Both the position numbers and the translations under genes were made by a program. Shown here piece after piece: positions 35,355 to 44,710 of a stretch of DNA of 64,000 nt (the stretch's first letter is position 1; the number at the start of each line of letters is the position of its first letter). The stretch is from NCBI GenBank assembly GCA_965228215.1, contig OZ245800.1, forward strand, positions 2,666,001-2,730,000, read 5' to 3'. The notes below the pieces were generated by a model. That model made no database searches, was not told the DNA's origin, and was given only the letters and a program-made list of their open reading frames with translations. The DNA comes from Maricaulis sp965228215 (GTDB lineage Bacteria > Pseudomonadota > Alphaproteobacteria > Caulobacterales > Maricaulaceae).

Positions 35355-35390
35355 GCGCCGGCGCTTTAAAGCGCCGGCGCTTCGTTTATT
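35355..35390 (+). terminator. Intrinsic terminator after tsf
   Basis: A perfect self-complementary stretch with arms GCGCCGGCGCTTT (35355-35367) and AAAGCGCCGGCGC (35368-35380) is followed by a loose T-rich stretch TTCGTTTATT. It ends only 10 bp before the pyrH start. Confidence 0.75.
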
Positions 35391-35399
35391 CTCCGCGCC

Positions 35400-36170
35400 G
35401 TGAACGATTCTTCTTCATCCGCGCCAGCAGGCTCTCCGCGATTCCGGCGGGTCTTGCTGAAAGTCTCTGGTGAGGCCCTCATGGGCTCCCAGAATTACGG
35501 TATCGATCTCGAGACCGCCAACCGCATCGCCAAGGAAGTCGCGGACGCCGTTTCCGCCGGCGTCGAGATGTGCCTGGTCATCGGAGGCGGGAATATCTTC
35601 CGCGGCCTCTCCGGTGCCGCCAAGGGTATGGATCGCGCTGCTGCCGACTATATGGGCATGCTCGCCACGGTGATGAATGCCCTGGCCATGCAGACCGCGC
35701 TGGAACGCATTGGCGTCCAGACACGCGTGCAGTCGGCGATCCCGATGACCACGGTCTGCGAACCGTATATTCGCCGCCGCGCCACGCGGCACATGGAAAA
35801 GGGCCGGGTCGTCATCTTTGCGGCTGGTACCGGCAATCCCTTCTTCACCACGGACACCGCAGCGGCTCTGCGCGCGGCCGAAATGGGCTGCGACGCCCTG
35901 TTCAAGGGAACCCAGGTCGACGGGGTCTACACCGACGATCCGCGTGTGAATGCCGAGGCCGAGCGCTATGACCAGCTCGACTATCTCGATATCCTGACCA
36001 AGGATCTGCGCGTCATGGACGCGTCTGCGGTCACGCTCATGCGTGAGAACGCGATCCCGATCGTGGTGTTCAACATCCACGACGAGGGTGGTCTGGCCCG
36101 TGTGCTCGCCGGGGAGGGTGTGTGCACGGTGGTTGGTGAGATCCGGTCGGAAGAACCGGAAACTGCATAA
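35400..36170 (+). CDS. pyrH: UMP kinase
   Basis: Phosphorylates UMP to UDP; amino-acid-kinase fold, 256 residues. VLLKVSGEALMGSQNYGID, VIGGGNIFRGLSGAA and the DALFKGTQVDGVYTDDP stretch are diagnostic. The frame starts with a GTG at 35400 just past the tsf terminator and has a Ser/Pro-rich extra N-terminus of about 15 residues; a TTG near VLLKVSGEA is an alternative start. Transcription may rely on read-through or a promoter inside the terminator region. Confidence 0.97.
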   Translation: MNDSSSSAPAGSPRFRRVLLKVSGEALMGSQNYGIDLETANRIAKEVADAVSAGVEMCLVIGGGNIFRGLSGAAKGMDRAAADYMGMLATVMNALAMQTALERIGVQTRVQSAIPMTTVCEPYIRRRATRHMEKGRVVIFAAGTGNPFFTTDTAAALRAAEMGCDALFKGTQVDGVYTDDPRVNAEAERYDQLDYLDILTKDLRVMDASAVTLMRENAIPIVVFNIHDEGGLARVLAGEGVCTVVGEIRSEEPETA

Positions 36171-36189
36171 GACAGGAAAGGGCAGCGCG

Positions 36190-36756
36190 ATGAGTGATGT
36201 GACCGATTATGACGAGGACGATCTCAAGCGCCGCATGGATGGCGCGGTCGATTCCCTGAAAAAGGAATTCGGCGGCCTGCGCACGGGCCGTGCGAGTGCT
36301 GGCCTGCTCGACCCCATCAAGGTGGACGCCTACGGTCAGCTGACGCCGATCAACCAGCTGGGCACGGTGTCCGTTCCGGAACCGCGCATGATCTCGGTCC
36401 AGGTCTGGGACAAGACCATGGTTGGTCCCGTCGACAAGGCCATCCGCAATTCCGCCCTGGGTCTCAACCCGGTGGTGGAAGGCCAGCTTCTGCGAATTCC
36501 GATCCCGCCGCTCAACGAGGAGCGCCGCGCCGAGATCGCCAAACTGGCCGGCAGTTATGCCGAGAATGCCCGTATCGCCGTGCGTAATGTGCGCCGCGAC
36601 GGCATGGACGGCCTGAAGAAGCTCGAGAAGGACGGCACGCTGTCCGAGGACGAGCACAAGGCCTTCGCCGAGGATGTCCAGAAGCTGACGGACGAGGCGA
36701 TCAAGCGTATCGATGAGAGCCTGAAGTCCAAGCAGGAAGAGATCATGCAGGTCTGA
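36190..36756 (+). CDS. frr: Ribosome-recycling factor
   Basis: Splits post-termination ribosomes with EF-G, 188 residues. It shows FGGLRTGRASAGLLDPIKVDAYG (quoted as LRTGRASAGLLDPIKV), PINQLGTVSVPEPR, IPIPPLNEERR and the C-terminal coiled helix KLTDEAIKRIDESLKSKQEEIMQV (in part). An upstream frame extension into pyrH is rejected; the ATG at 36190 follows GGAAAGG. Confidence 0.98.
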   Translation: MSDVTDYDEDDLKRRMDGAVDSLKKEFGGLRTGRASAGLLDPIKVDAYGQLTPINQLGTVSVPEPRMISVQVWDKTMVGPVDKAIRNSALGLNPVVEGQLLRIPIPPLNEERRAEIAKLAGSYAENARIAVRNVRRDGMDGLKKLEKDGTLSEDEHKAFAEDVQKLTDEAIKRIDESLKSKQEEIMQV

Positions 36757-36777
36757 CCTGTTTGATCCTGAACGACC

Positions 36778-37515
36778 ATGGATTCTGACCCTTCGGACAC
36801 GCCTGCCGGACCCCGGCACATTGCCATCATCATGGACGGCAATGGACGCTGGGCGAAAGCGCGCGGGCGGCCGCGGGGATTTGGCCATGCGCGCGGCGTC
36901 GAAACCGTCCGGAAGATCGTGGAATCCGCCGGCGATATGGGTGTGCGCTACCTCACACTGTTCAGCTTCTCGACTGAAAACTGGAGTCGTCCGGCCGATG
37001 AGGTGGGCGCGCTCTTCGACCTGATGAAGCGTTATGTGGAAGCGGATTTGAGCGGCCTTGCTGCGCGAGGTGTCCGTATTCGGATAATCGGCCGCCGAGA
37101 CAATCTCGACCCGGATTTGAAAGAAATTATCAAGCGATCCGAGGATCAAACTGCTGAAAATGATGATTTCCACCTCACCATCGCGTTCAATTACGGCAGT
37201 CGCGACGAAATAATTCGCGCTGCGCAAACGCTGGCACAGGCCTGTCTCGATGGGGATCTGCAGCCGGATCAGCTCGACGATGCGCGTTTCGAGGCCGGGC
37301 TGGATACCGCCGGTCTGCCCGATGTCGATCTGATGATCCGCACCAGTGGCGAGAAGCGGATCTCCAATTTCTTGCTCTGGCAGGCCGCTTACGCTGAACT
37401 CGTCTTTGTTGACGTGCTGTGGCCCGATTTCTCCGATCAACACCTGGCCGACGCCATCCATGAATTCCGCTGCCGCGACCGCCGCTACGGAGGCGTGGAT
37501 GCCGGTGCAGCGTGA
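36778..37515 (+). CDS. uppS: Undecaprenyl diphosphate synthase
   Basis: cis-Prenyltransferase making C55-PP, the lipid carrier for peptidoglycan and O-antigen, 245 residues. HIAIIMDGNGRWAKARGRPR carries the catalytic Asp D20. FSTENWSRPADEV and the C-terminal RTSGEKRISNFLLWQAAYAEL are conserved. It overlaps cdsA by 17 bp. Confidence 0.97.
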   Translation: MDSDPSDTPAGPRHIAIIMDGNGRWAKARGRPRGFGHARGVETVRKIVESAGDMGVRYLTLFSFSTENWSRPADEVGALFDLMKRYVEADLSGLAARGVRIRIIGRRDNLDPDLKEIIKRSEDQTAENDDFHLTIAFNYGSRDEIIRAAQTLAQACLDGDLQPDQLDDARFEAGLDTAGLPDVDLMIRTSGEKRISNFLLWQAAYAELVFVDVLWPDFSDQHLADAIHEFRCRDRRYGGVDAGAA

Positions 37516-38302
37516 TCCGGTATTTCGCCGCAGGCTGCTCTCCGCACTTGTCCTGGGCCCCCTCGCGGTCGGCCTCTTGTGGCTGGGCGATCTTTTTTTT
37601 ACGGCCTGGGTAGCCGCCTTCGCCGCGGCCATGGCCTGGGAATGGACGCAGATGTCCGACAAGGACGCGCCGCCCGTGGCCTACGCAATCGCCTGCGCGA
37701 CCGCGTCCGGTGCCGTGCTGCTGGCCGGGCAGACCAATGTCCAGGATGCTCTGGCCTGGGGTGCTGCCGGTACACTGGCCTCGGGGCTCGAGCGCTGGCG
37801 TCGTGGCTGGTCCATCGAGGTCCTGGGCGTGCTTTACGTGTCACTTTCAGCGGGTTTGCTGGCGGCCTTGCGGGCACAGCCGGAGATCGGGCTCGCCAAT
37901 GTCGTGCTGCTGTTCGCCATCGTCTGGGCGGCTGACAGTTTCGCCTATCTGGCCGGCACCTGGATCGGCGGACCCAAGCTTGTACCCCAGGCCAGTCCCA
38001 ACAAGACCTGGGCCGGTTTCATTGTCGGTCTCGCCGCCGGTGTCGCGGCCGGCCTGGTGTTCGCCGGACTGGCCGGGCTTGATTATGCCGCCGTCGCGGT
38101 GTTCGCCGTCCTGGTAGCGATTGCTGCCGTGCTCGGCGATCTCGCCATGTCGCTGTTCAAGCGTGAATTCGGGGTGAAGGATTCCGGCACGCTCATTCCG
38201 GGGCATGGCGGTGTGCTTGATCGCGTCGACGCGCTGATGCTGGCGGTGATCGTGGCCGTGCTTGGCCAGCGCTTCATCGATCTGGGCTGGAGGGCAGCAT
38301 GA
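37499..38302 (+). CDS. cdsA: Phosphatidate cytidylyltransferase
   Basis: Makes CDP-diacylglycerol from phosphatidate and CTP in the inner membrane, 267 residues with about seven helices. The C-terminal signature is seen in PNKTWAGFIVGL and MSLFKREFGVKDSGTLIPGHGGVLDRVD (quoted as KREFGVKDSGTLIPGHGG, then LDRVD). The ATG at 37499 overlaps uppS; the ATGA at 38299 couples it to dxr. Confidence 0.96.
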   Translation: MPVQRDPVFRRRLLSALVLGPLAVGLLWLGDLFFTAWVAAFAAAMAWEWTQMSDKDAPPVAYAIACATASGAVLLAGQTNVQDALAWGAAGTLASGLERWRRGWSIEVLGVLYVSLSAGLLAALRAQPEIGLANVVLLFAIVWAADSFAYLAGTWIGGPKLVPQASPNKTWAGFIVGLAAGVAAGLVFAGLAGLDYAAVAVFAVLVAIAAVLGDLAMSLFKREFGVKDSGTLIPGHGGVLDRVDALMLAVIVAVLGQRFIDLGWRAA

Positions 38303-39486
38303 GCACTCCGCGACGGATCAGCGTTCTGGGTGCCACCGGCTCGGTCGGCGCAGCCACGCTCGATCTTGTCAGCCGTGCCGCACCGGGCATGTTTGACGTC
38401 ATTGCCCTGACGGCGAACACCAATGCTGCCGAACTGGCGAGCCTGGCGCGTACTCACAGCGCGAGCCATGTCGCCATTGCCGACGAGAGCGCCGGGCCGC
38501 AATTGCTCGAAGCCCTGGCGGATTGCCCGGCCATCAGTATCGGCGTGGGCGAAGCGGCGGTCGAGGAAGCGGCTGCCATGCCTGCCGACTGGACAATGGC
38601 GGCCATTGTGGGTGCGGCCGGTCTGCGTCCCACCCTCGCAGCCCTGCGTCAGGGCGGCGCGTTGGCCTTTGCCAACAAGGAATGTCTGGTCTGCGCCGGT
38701 TCGCTCTTCATGGCCGAGGCGCGCAGGGCCGGGGCGACCTTGCTGCCGGTCGATTCCGAGCACAATGCAATTTTCCAGGTCTTCAGCCAGCCGCACCGCG
38801 AGCAGATCCGTTCCATCACGCTGACGGCGTCGGGCGGTCCCTTCCGCACGGCCAGCCTGGCCGAAATGGGCGCAGCGACCCGCGAAACTGCTCTGGCACA
38901 CCCGACCTGGGACATGGGCGCGAAGATCTCGATCGACAGCGCGACCATGATGAACAAGGGGCTGGAGATCATCGAGGCGCGCTGGCTGTTCGACCTGGCT
39001 CCCGCTGATATCGATGTTGTCGTGCACCCCCAGTCCATCATTCACGGCCTGGTGGAGTACACGGACGGCAGTGTCCTGGCACAGCTGGGCTCGCCGGACA
39101 TGCGTACACCGATCGCCAGCGCCATGGCCTGGCCGGACCGGATGGACGCACCGGTCGAGCGGCTCAGCCTGTCCCAGATCGGGCGGCTGGATTTCGAGGC
39201 ACCCGACCCGGAACGCTTCCCGGCTCTGGATCTGGCTCGTCAGGCCATGATCACCGGCGGAATTGCACCCGCTGTGCTGAACGCTGCCAACGAGATCGCG
39301 GTGGCGGCATTCCTGGACAATCGCATCGGTTTTCTTGACATCGCACGGTGTGTTGCCGACGCTCTCGATCGCAGTGTGTCGGACGGGCACATGCCGTCGG
39401 AGCTGGGGGCCTTCGATGATGTCTTCGCCATCGACCGCCGCGCGCGGGAGCTGGCACGCGAATTGATTGCCGTATCGGCAAACTGA
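38299..39486 (+). CDS. dxr: 1-deoxy-D-xylulose 5-phosphate reductoisomerase
   Basis: Second step of the MEP isoprenoid pathway, NADPH- and metal-dependent, 395 residues. It shows ISVLGATGSVGAATLDLV (NADPH loop), LANKECLVCAG-type segment ALAFANKECLVCAG, LPVDSEHNAIFQ with the metal ligands, and SIDSATMMNKGLE. It supplies the isoprenyl units used by uppS two genes upstream. Confidence 0.97.
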   Translation: MSTPRRISVLGATGSVGAATLDLVSRAAPGMFDVIALTANTNAAELASLARTHSASHVAIADESAGPQLLEALADCPAISIGVGEAAVEEAAAMPADWTMAAIVGAAGLRPTLAALRQGGALAFANKECLVCAGSLFMAEARRAGATLLPVDSEHNAIFQVFSQPHREQIRSITLTASGGPFRTASLAEMGAATRETALAHPTWDMGAKISIDSATMMNKGLEIIEARWLFDLAPADIDVVVHPQSIIHGLVEYTDGSVLAQLGSPDMRTPIASAMAWPDRMDAPVERLSLSQIGRLDFEAPDPERFPALDLARQAMITGGIAPAVLNAANEIAVAAFLDNRIGFLDIARCVADALDRSVSDGHMPSELGAFDDVFAIDRRARELARELIAVSAN

Positions 39487-39504
39487 GTATTTGGGCTGGC
39501 TTCC

Positions 39505-40677
39505 ATGGACCTGATCGGCGGCGCGCTTCTTACCGCGTTCTCATTCGTCTTTCTCATCTCGATCGTCGTGGTGATCCACGAGCTCGGCCACTACTGGGCC
39601 GGCCGGATCTGCGGTGTGCATTCCGAGGCCTTTTCGATGGGGTTCGGTCCGGAACTCCTTTCCTGGCGCGACAAGCACGGCACCGTCTGGCGCATTGCGG
39701 CCTTTCCGCTCGGCGGATATGTGAAATTCCTGGGCGATGCCGGCGCGGCCAGCGAACCGGATGCGGAGAAACTCGCCCAGCTTCGTGCCGCGATGGGTGC
39801 GGACGCGGATAAATGTTATCATTTCAAACCGATACACCAGCGCGCCTTCATCACCGCGGCCGGCCCGATCGCCAATTTCATTCTCGCGATCACGATCTTT
39901 TCGCTGCTGGCGATGTCCTTCGGCGTGGCGTACCAGCCGCCCGTCGTCGGCCGGATTATCGAGGATTCCGTTGGTGAGCGAGCCGGTTTCGAGGTCGGGG
40001 ACCGCGTCGTTTCTATCAATGGCGCCCAGATCAACCGTTTCCGCGATATCACGGTCGAAGTCAGCTGGCGTCCGGACGAGGAAGTGGTGTTCGTCGTGGA
40101 TCGCGCCGGCGAAGAGATCGAGATCCGCGCCGCAGCCGAACTGACTGACGTCGAAGATGAATTCGGGGGAACCCGCCAGATCGCGCGCCTGGGCCTCGGC
40201 TCCAACGGCCAGCGCGAATTCAACCGCTACAGTCCGATTTCGGCGATCGGCTACGGCGCAAGCCAGACCTGGACCGTGGTGTCCATGACGGCGCGATATA
40301 TTTCCCGCGTGGTTACGGGCCGGGCGCCGTCGTCCATGCTGAATGGTCCCCTGGGAATTTTCGAGGTGGCCGGACAGACTGCACAGACAAGCGTGGAGGC
40401 CGGTTCTACGGCCAGTGAGAGCGTTTTCCTGTGGTTGGTCAACATGATCCAGCTGGCCGGATATCTGTCGATCGGACTGGGATTGGTGAATCTTTTGCCC
40501 ATTCCAATTCTCGACGGCGGCCATCTCATGTATTACGCCTATGAGGCGGTTGCGCGGCGACCATTGAGCATGAAGGCACAGGCCATCGGATTCCGGATAG
40601 GCCTTGCACTCGTGCTCATGATGATGCTTGTAGCGACCTGGAACGATATAAACTACAAACTCTCTCAAGTTTTTTGA
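39505..40677 (+). CDS. rseP: Site-2 (M50) intramembrane metalloprotease RseP
   Basis: Membrane zinc protease that cleaves anti-sigma factors and signal peptide remnants, 390 residues. HELGH at residues 25-29 gives the zinc site, FPLGGYVKFLGD follows, and LPIPILDGGHLMYY supplies the second zinc motif. A PDZ domain lies at about 145-235. Its anti-sigma target is not in this window. It overlaps the upstream extension of bamA but not its chosen ATG. Confidence 0.95.
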   Translation: MDLIGGALLTAFSFVFLISIVVVIHELGHYWAGRICGVHSEAFSMGFGPELLSWRDKHGTVWRIAAFPLGGYVKFLGDAGAASEPDAEKLAQLRAAMGADADKCYHFKPIHQRAFITAAGPIANFILAITIFSLLAMSFGVAYQPPVVGRIIEDSVGERAGFEVGDRVVSINGAQINRFRDITVEVSWRPDEEVVFVVDRAGEEIEIRAAAELTDVEDEFGGTRQIARLGLGSNGQREFNRYSPISAIGYGASQTWTVVSMTARYISRVVTGRAPSSMLNGPLGIFEVAGQTAQTSVEAGSTASESVFLWLVNMIQLAGYLSIGLGLVNLLPIPILDGGHLMYYAYEAVARRPLSMKAQAIGFRIGLALVLMMMLVATWNDINYKLSQVF

Positions 40678-40703
40678 TTGAGTTCAGCAAGCGGCGATCT
40701 TCC

Positions 40704-43073
40704 ATGGCGAGTGTTCTGCGTACGCTTTTCGCAGCCCTAATGACTGTGTGCATCTCGAGTGTCGCGGCGGCTCAGCCCCCGGCAGCTACGAGCGAAGCGG
40801 CGGCTCAGCCCGCCCAGCAGGTGCAGCAGCAGGCTATCCGGCAAATCCTCGTCGAGGGTAATCAGCGCGTCGAGGCGGACACGGTCCTGTCCTATCTGCT
40901 GATCCAGCCGGGGCAGGTGGCGGATCCGCGCCTGGTCAATCTATCTATCCAGACATTGTTTGCGACGGGCCTGTTCACGGACGTCCAGATCGAGGACCAG
41001 AACGGCACGGTTATCGTGCGCGTGCAGGAAAACCCGATCATCAACCGCGTGGTGCTCGAGGGCAATCGCGCAATGGACGACGACAAGATCACCGACGAGA
41101 TCGAGGCGCAGCCGCGCGCGATCTTCACGCGTGCCCGCGTCCAGTCCGACGTCCAGCGCATTATCGAGGTCTATCGCCGTTCCGGTCGTTTCGCCGCAAC
41201 CGTGACGCCGAAGATCATCGAACTGCCGCAAAACCGCGTCGATCTCATCTTCGAGATCTCCGAGGGCCCGGTCACGGGCGTTCGCCGTATCAATTTCATC
41301 GGCAATGAGAGTTTCTCGGATCGCCGGCTCCGCCGCGAACTGGTCACGCGGGAATCGCGCTGGTGGCGTTTCTTCTCGTCGAACGACAATTACGACCCGG
41401 ATCGCCTGGAATATGACCGCGAATTGCTGCGCCAGTTTTACCAGAACCAGGGTTATGCCAATTTCCGCGTTCTCTCGTCTGTGGCCGAGCTGACGCCGGA
41501 CCAGGACGCCTTCTACATCACGATGACGATCGATGAAGGCGAGATCTACAATTTCGGTGAGGTGAAAGTCTCCACCGAGATCGAGGATCTCAATGAGGAA
41601 TTCCTTGCGGCCCTTCTGCCGATTCGCGAGGGCGAGACCTTCCAGGGTCAGCTCATCGAGGACAGTATCGACTCGCTGACCTTCGCGACGGGCGCCTCAG
41701 GCTATGCCTTCGTGAATATCCGTCCGATGACGACCCGGAATCGCGACACGCGGACCGTGGACGTAGAATTCGTCATTGATGAAGGCCCGCGCGTCTACAT
41801 CGAGCGTATCGACATTGTGGGCAATACGCGGACGCTGGATCGTGTGATCCGCCGTGAACTCGACATCGTCGAGGGTGACGCCTTTAACCAGGCTCTGCTC
41901 GACCGGTCGCGCGGCAGTGTGCGCAGCCTGGGCTTCTTCGAGGAAGTCGAAGTCGAGAGCGCTCCGGGCACATCGCCCGACCGTGCGCGTGTAGCCGTCC
42001 AGGTGACGGAACAGCCGACGGGTGAATTGGCCTTCGGTGCCGGTTTCTCCTCGACGGACGCCTTCCTGATCGACCTGTCGATATCCGAACGAAATCTGCG
42101 GGGTCGGGGACAATTCCTGCGCCTGCGCATCTCCATGAGTTCGCGCCGGGAATCGATCGATATCCGATTTACCGAACCACGTTTCATGGATCGCAATCTG
42201 GCGGCCGGTTTCGACCTCTTCCGGGTGACATCCGACTTCCTGTCCGAAGCGTCCTTCCAGACGCAATCGACCGGTGCGTCGATCCGTTTCGGATTCCCGG
42301 TCACCGCCCAGAGCAATCTGCAGCTGCGCTATACGCTGCGTAGCGATGACGTCCAGGTGTTCGCGTCCGCGTCGTCGGCACTGCTGACCCAGGCAGGTCG
42401 CCGCAACACGTCTGTGGCTGGCTATACGCTGAATTGGGCACGCATTGATGACCCGATTGAGCCGCGCAACGGATTCCGGCTGCAATTCAGTCAAGATTTC
42501 GCCGGTTTTGGCGGCGATGTTCGCTATGTCCGTTCTGAGATGTCAGGCACTTTCTACAAGGGCCTGTTTGGCGATGTTGTCGCCAGCTTCACGATGAATG
42601 GCGGGTTCGTGCTCCCGTGGGGTGGAGACACCGTCCGGATCAATGACCGTTTCTTCAAGGGCGGTAACTCATTCCGGGGTTTCGAGGTGGCCGGTATCGG
42701 TCCGCGTACCGTAACGAGGGATGTAACGACGGGTCAGTTGATCCGTCGGGATGCGCTCGGTGGCAGGCTTTATGCAATCGGCGCATTTGAAGTCGGCTTC
42801 CCACTGGGCCTGCCCGAGCAATATGGCGTTCGCGGCAGCCTGTTTACGGAGTTTGGAACCTTGGGTCTGCTTGATGACCAGGATGAGATTGCAGAAGGCG
42901 CAGCAGGATCGCTCTTTACGGTCGATGACCTGTCGCTCCGCGCATCAGCTGGTTTGAGCATTTTCTGGGATTCCCCGTTCGGTCCGGTGCGTTTCGACTT
43001 CGCCGAAGCCTTCCTCTATGAGGACTATGACAAGCGTGAATTCTTCCGCTTCAGCACACGTACAGGGTTCTAA
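40704..43073 (+). CDS. bamA: Outer membrane protein assembly factor BamA
   Basis: Central pore of the BAM complex, 789 residues. A signal peptide (LRTLFAALMTVCISSVAAA) is followed by a Gln/Ala-rich linker, five POTRA repeats (first at QQAIRQILVEGNQRVEADTV, about 35-105) and a 16-strand barrel from about 390 to the C-terminal FRFSTRTGF, which ends in Phe as outer-membrane proteins do. RGFEVAGIGPR matches the conserved (V/I)RGF loop. The ATG at 40704 gives a clean signal peptide. Confidence 0.97.
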   Translation: MASVLRTLFAALMTVCISSVAAAQPPAATSEAAAQPAQQVQQQAIRQILVEGNQRVEADTVLSYLLIQPGQVADPRLVNLSIQTLFATGLFTDVQIEDQNGTVIVRVQENPIINRVVLEGNRAMDDDKITDEIEAQPRAIFTRARVQSDVQRIIEVYRRSGRFAATVTPKIIELPQNRVDLIFEISEGPVTGVRRINFIGNESFSDRRLRRELVTRESRWWRFFSSNDNYDPDRLEYDRELLRQFYQNQGYANFRVLSSVAELTPDQDAFYITMTIDEGEIYNFGEVKVSTEIEDLNEEFLAALLPIREGETFQGQLIEDSIDSLTFATGASGYAFVNIRPMTTRNRDTRTVDVEFVIDEGPRVYIERIDIVGNTRTLDRVIRRELDIVEGDAFNQALLDRSRGSVRSLGFFEEVEVESAPGTSPDRARVAVQVTEQPTGELAFGAGFSSTDAFLIDLSISERNLRGRGQFLRLRISMSSRRESIDIRFTEPRFMDRNLAAGFDLFRVTSDFLSEASFQTQSTGASIRFGFPVTAQSNLQLRYTLRSDDVQVFASASSALLTQAGRRNTSVAGYTLNWARIDDPIEPRNGFRLQFSQDFAGFGGDVRYVRSEMSGTFYKGLFGDVVASFTMNGGFVLPWGGDTVRINDRFFKGGNSFRGFEVAGIGPRTVTRDVTTGQLIRRDALGGRLYAIGAFEVGFPLGLPEQYGVRGSLFTEFGTLGLLDDQDEIAEGAAGSLFTVDDLSLRASAGLSIFWDSPFGPVRFDFAEAFLYEDYDKREFFRFSTRTGF

Positions 43074-43077
43074 CACC

Positions 43078-43668
43078 ATGAAATTCCTTAAACTCTTCCT
43101 CTTCCTCCCGGTCTTTGTTGCCGGGCTGGCCGCACCGGCGATGGCTCAGACCAATATCGCCGTGGTCAACGAAGAACGCGTCCTGGTGGAATCCGCCGTG
43201 GGCCAGCATATCGCGACCCGTCTTCAGGCCATCCGCGCCGAGGTCGATGCCGAATTGGCAGCCATGGGCCAGCCAATCCAGCAGCAGACCGAGGCTCTGA
43301 CGGCCGAGACGTCCATCATGACACAGGAACAGATCCAGCAGCGTCCCGATCTGATGCAACGCATCCAGACTCTGAACCAACAGGCTCAGCAGTTCGAGGT
43401 CGCCCGCCGTATCCGCCAGCAGGAACTGGCCGCAACGCAGCAGCAGGCCTTCGTGCCGGTGTTTGAAGCTCTGCGTCCGATCCTGGAAGAAGTCGTTGCC
43501 GAACGCGGTATCGACATCCTGGTCGACCGTTCCAACCTGGTCTTCGCCAGCGCTGATGTCGACATCACGCCTGTCGTGGTCGAGCGCCTCAACCAGCGCC
43601 TGCCGTCTGTCCCGGTCAACCGTGTGCGCATGCCGCAGGGTGAAGCCGGCGCAGCGCAGCCGCAATAA
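43078..43668 (+). CDS. skp: OmpH/Skp-family periplasmic chaperone
   Basis: Periplasmic holdase for outer-membrane proteins, 196 residues. A signal peptide (KFLKLFLFLPVFVAGLAAPAMA) precedes the mature QTNIAVVNEERVLVESAVG. The middle is a Gln-rich coiled coil (about 65-140) like the Skp tentacles. The C-terminus GIDILVDRSNLVFASADVDIT is the typical hydrophobic trimer core. Placed between bamA and lpxD, as in many Gram-negatives. Confidence 0.92.
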   Translation: MKFLKLFLFLPVFVAGLAAPAMAQTNIAVVNEERVLVESAVGQHIATRLQAIRAEVDAELAAMGQPIQQQTEALTAETSIMTQEQIQQRPDLMQRIQTLNQQAQQFEVARRIRQQELAATQQQAFVPVFEALRPILEEVVAERGIDILVDRSNLVFASADVDITPVVVERLNQRLPSVPVNRVRMPQGEAGAAQPQ

Positions 43669-43683
43669 TCACACGAGCTGGTC

Positions 43684-44706
43684 TTGGCTGATCCGCGTTA
43701 CTTCAACCGGCTAGGCCCGCTGACCCTCGAGGAAATCGCCGCGCTTTCGGGCGCGGCGATTGCTGATTCTGGCGCCGGAAAACTGGTGGTCGAGGGCGTG
43801 GCCCCGCTCGCCGAGGCCCGGCCTGGATATCTCAGCTATGCCGAAGGCAAGATTGCCTTTCCCGAAAGTCTAAACGGCGTTTTCCTGATCGTTCAGGAGG
43901 CCCGTGCCGATGAGGCGCGGACGGCAGGGGCAGTCGTGTTGGAGCATGTCGCGCCGCGGACCGCGTTTTCGCGCGCTGCGGCCCGTCTTTTCGCGCCGCG
44001 ACAGCTTGAATCCGGCGAAGCGCGCCATGCCAATGCCGAGATCGCGGGCGACGCGGTCATCGCGCCCAATGCCGTGATCGGCCCGGACGCGGTCATCGCG
44101 GCAGGCGCCGTCATTGGGGCCGGGGCGGTCATCGGACCGGGTTGCCGTGTCGGTGCGGGCAGCCGGATTGGTGCCAACGCCGTTCTGACCTGCACAAGTG
44201 TCGGAGAGAACTGCAATATTCTTTCAGGAGCCGTGATTGGCGAATCCGGCTTCGGCGTCGCAGTATCGCGTGAGGGTGTGGTTGATGTACCGCATCTGGG
44301 CGATGTCGTGATCGGCGACCGCGTGACCATCGGGGCGAATTGCACGATTGATCGCGGTGTCTTCGGTTCCACGACGCTTGGAGATGATTGCAAGATCGAT
44401 AATCTCTGTCATATCGCCCACAACTGCCAGATCGGACGCAATGTCCTGATGCCGGCCTTCGCCGGTGTTTCCGGCAGTACCAGGGTCGGTGACGGGGTCA
44501 TGTTCGGTGGCCGCGTCGGCGTGGCCGACCAGGTGACGATCGGTGCGAATGCCCGTATCGGTGCCAATTCGGCGGTCATGGGTGATGTCCCGGCTGGCGA
44601 GACCTATGCAGGCGCACCGGCCCAGCCGATCCGCCAGCACATGCGCGAAATCGCTGAATTGCGGCGTATGGTGCGTAACAAGGACAAGTCCAAGCGAGGG
44701 GGCTGA
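43684..44706 (+). CDS. lpxD: UDP-3-O-(3-hydroxyacyl)glucosamine N-acyltransferase (LpxD)
   Basis: Third step of lipid A synthesis, 340 residues. A uridine-binding N-terminal domain is followed by a left-handed beta-helix of hexapeptide repeats (GDAVIAPNAVIGPDAVIAAG onward). The catalytic-His region is DNLCHIAHNCQIG. The start is a TTG at 43684; no ATG fits the family N-terminus. Confidence 0.96.
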   Translation: MADPRYFNRLGPLTLEEIAALSGAAIADSGAGKLVVEGVAPLAEARPGYLSYAEGKIAFPESLNGVFLIVQEARADEARTAGAVVLEHVAPRTAFSRAAARLFAPRQLESGEARHANAEIAGDAVIAPNAVIGPDAVIAAGAVIGAGAVIGPGCRVGAGSRIGANAVLTCTSVGENCNILSGAVIGESGFGVAVSREGVVDVPHLGDVVIGDRVTIGANCTIDRGVFGSTTLGDDCKIDNLCHIAHNCQIGRNVLMPAFAGVSGSTRVGDGVMFGGRVGVADQVTIGANARIGANSAVMGDVPAGETYAGAPAQPIRQHMREIAELRRMVRNKDKSKRGG

Positions 44707-44710
44707 CCCG

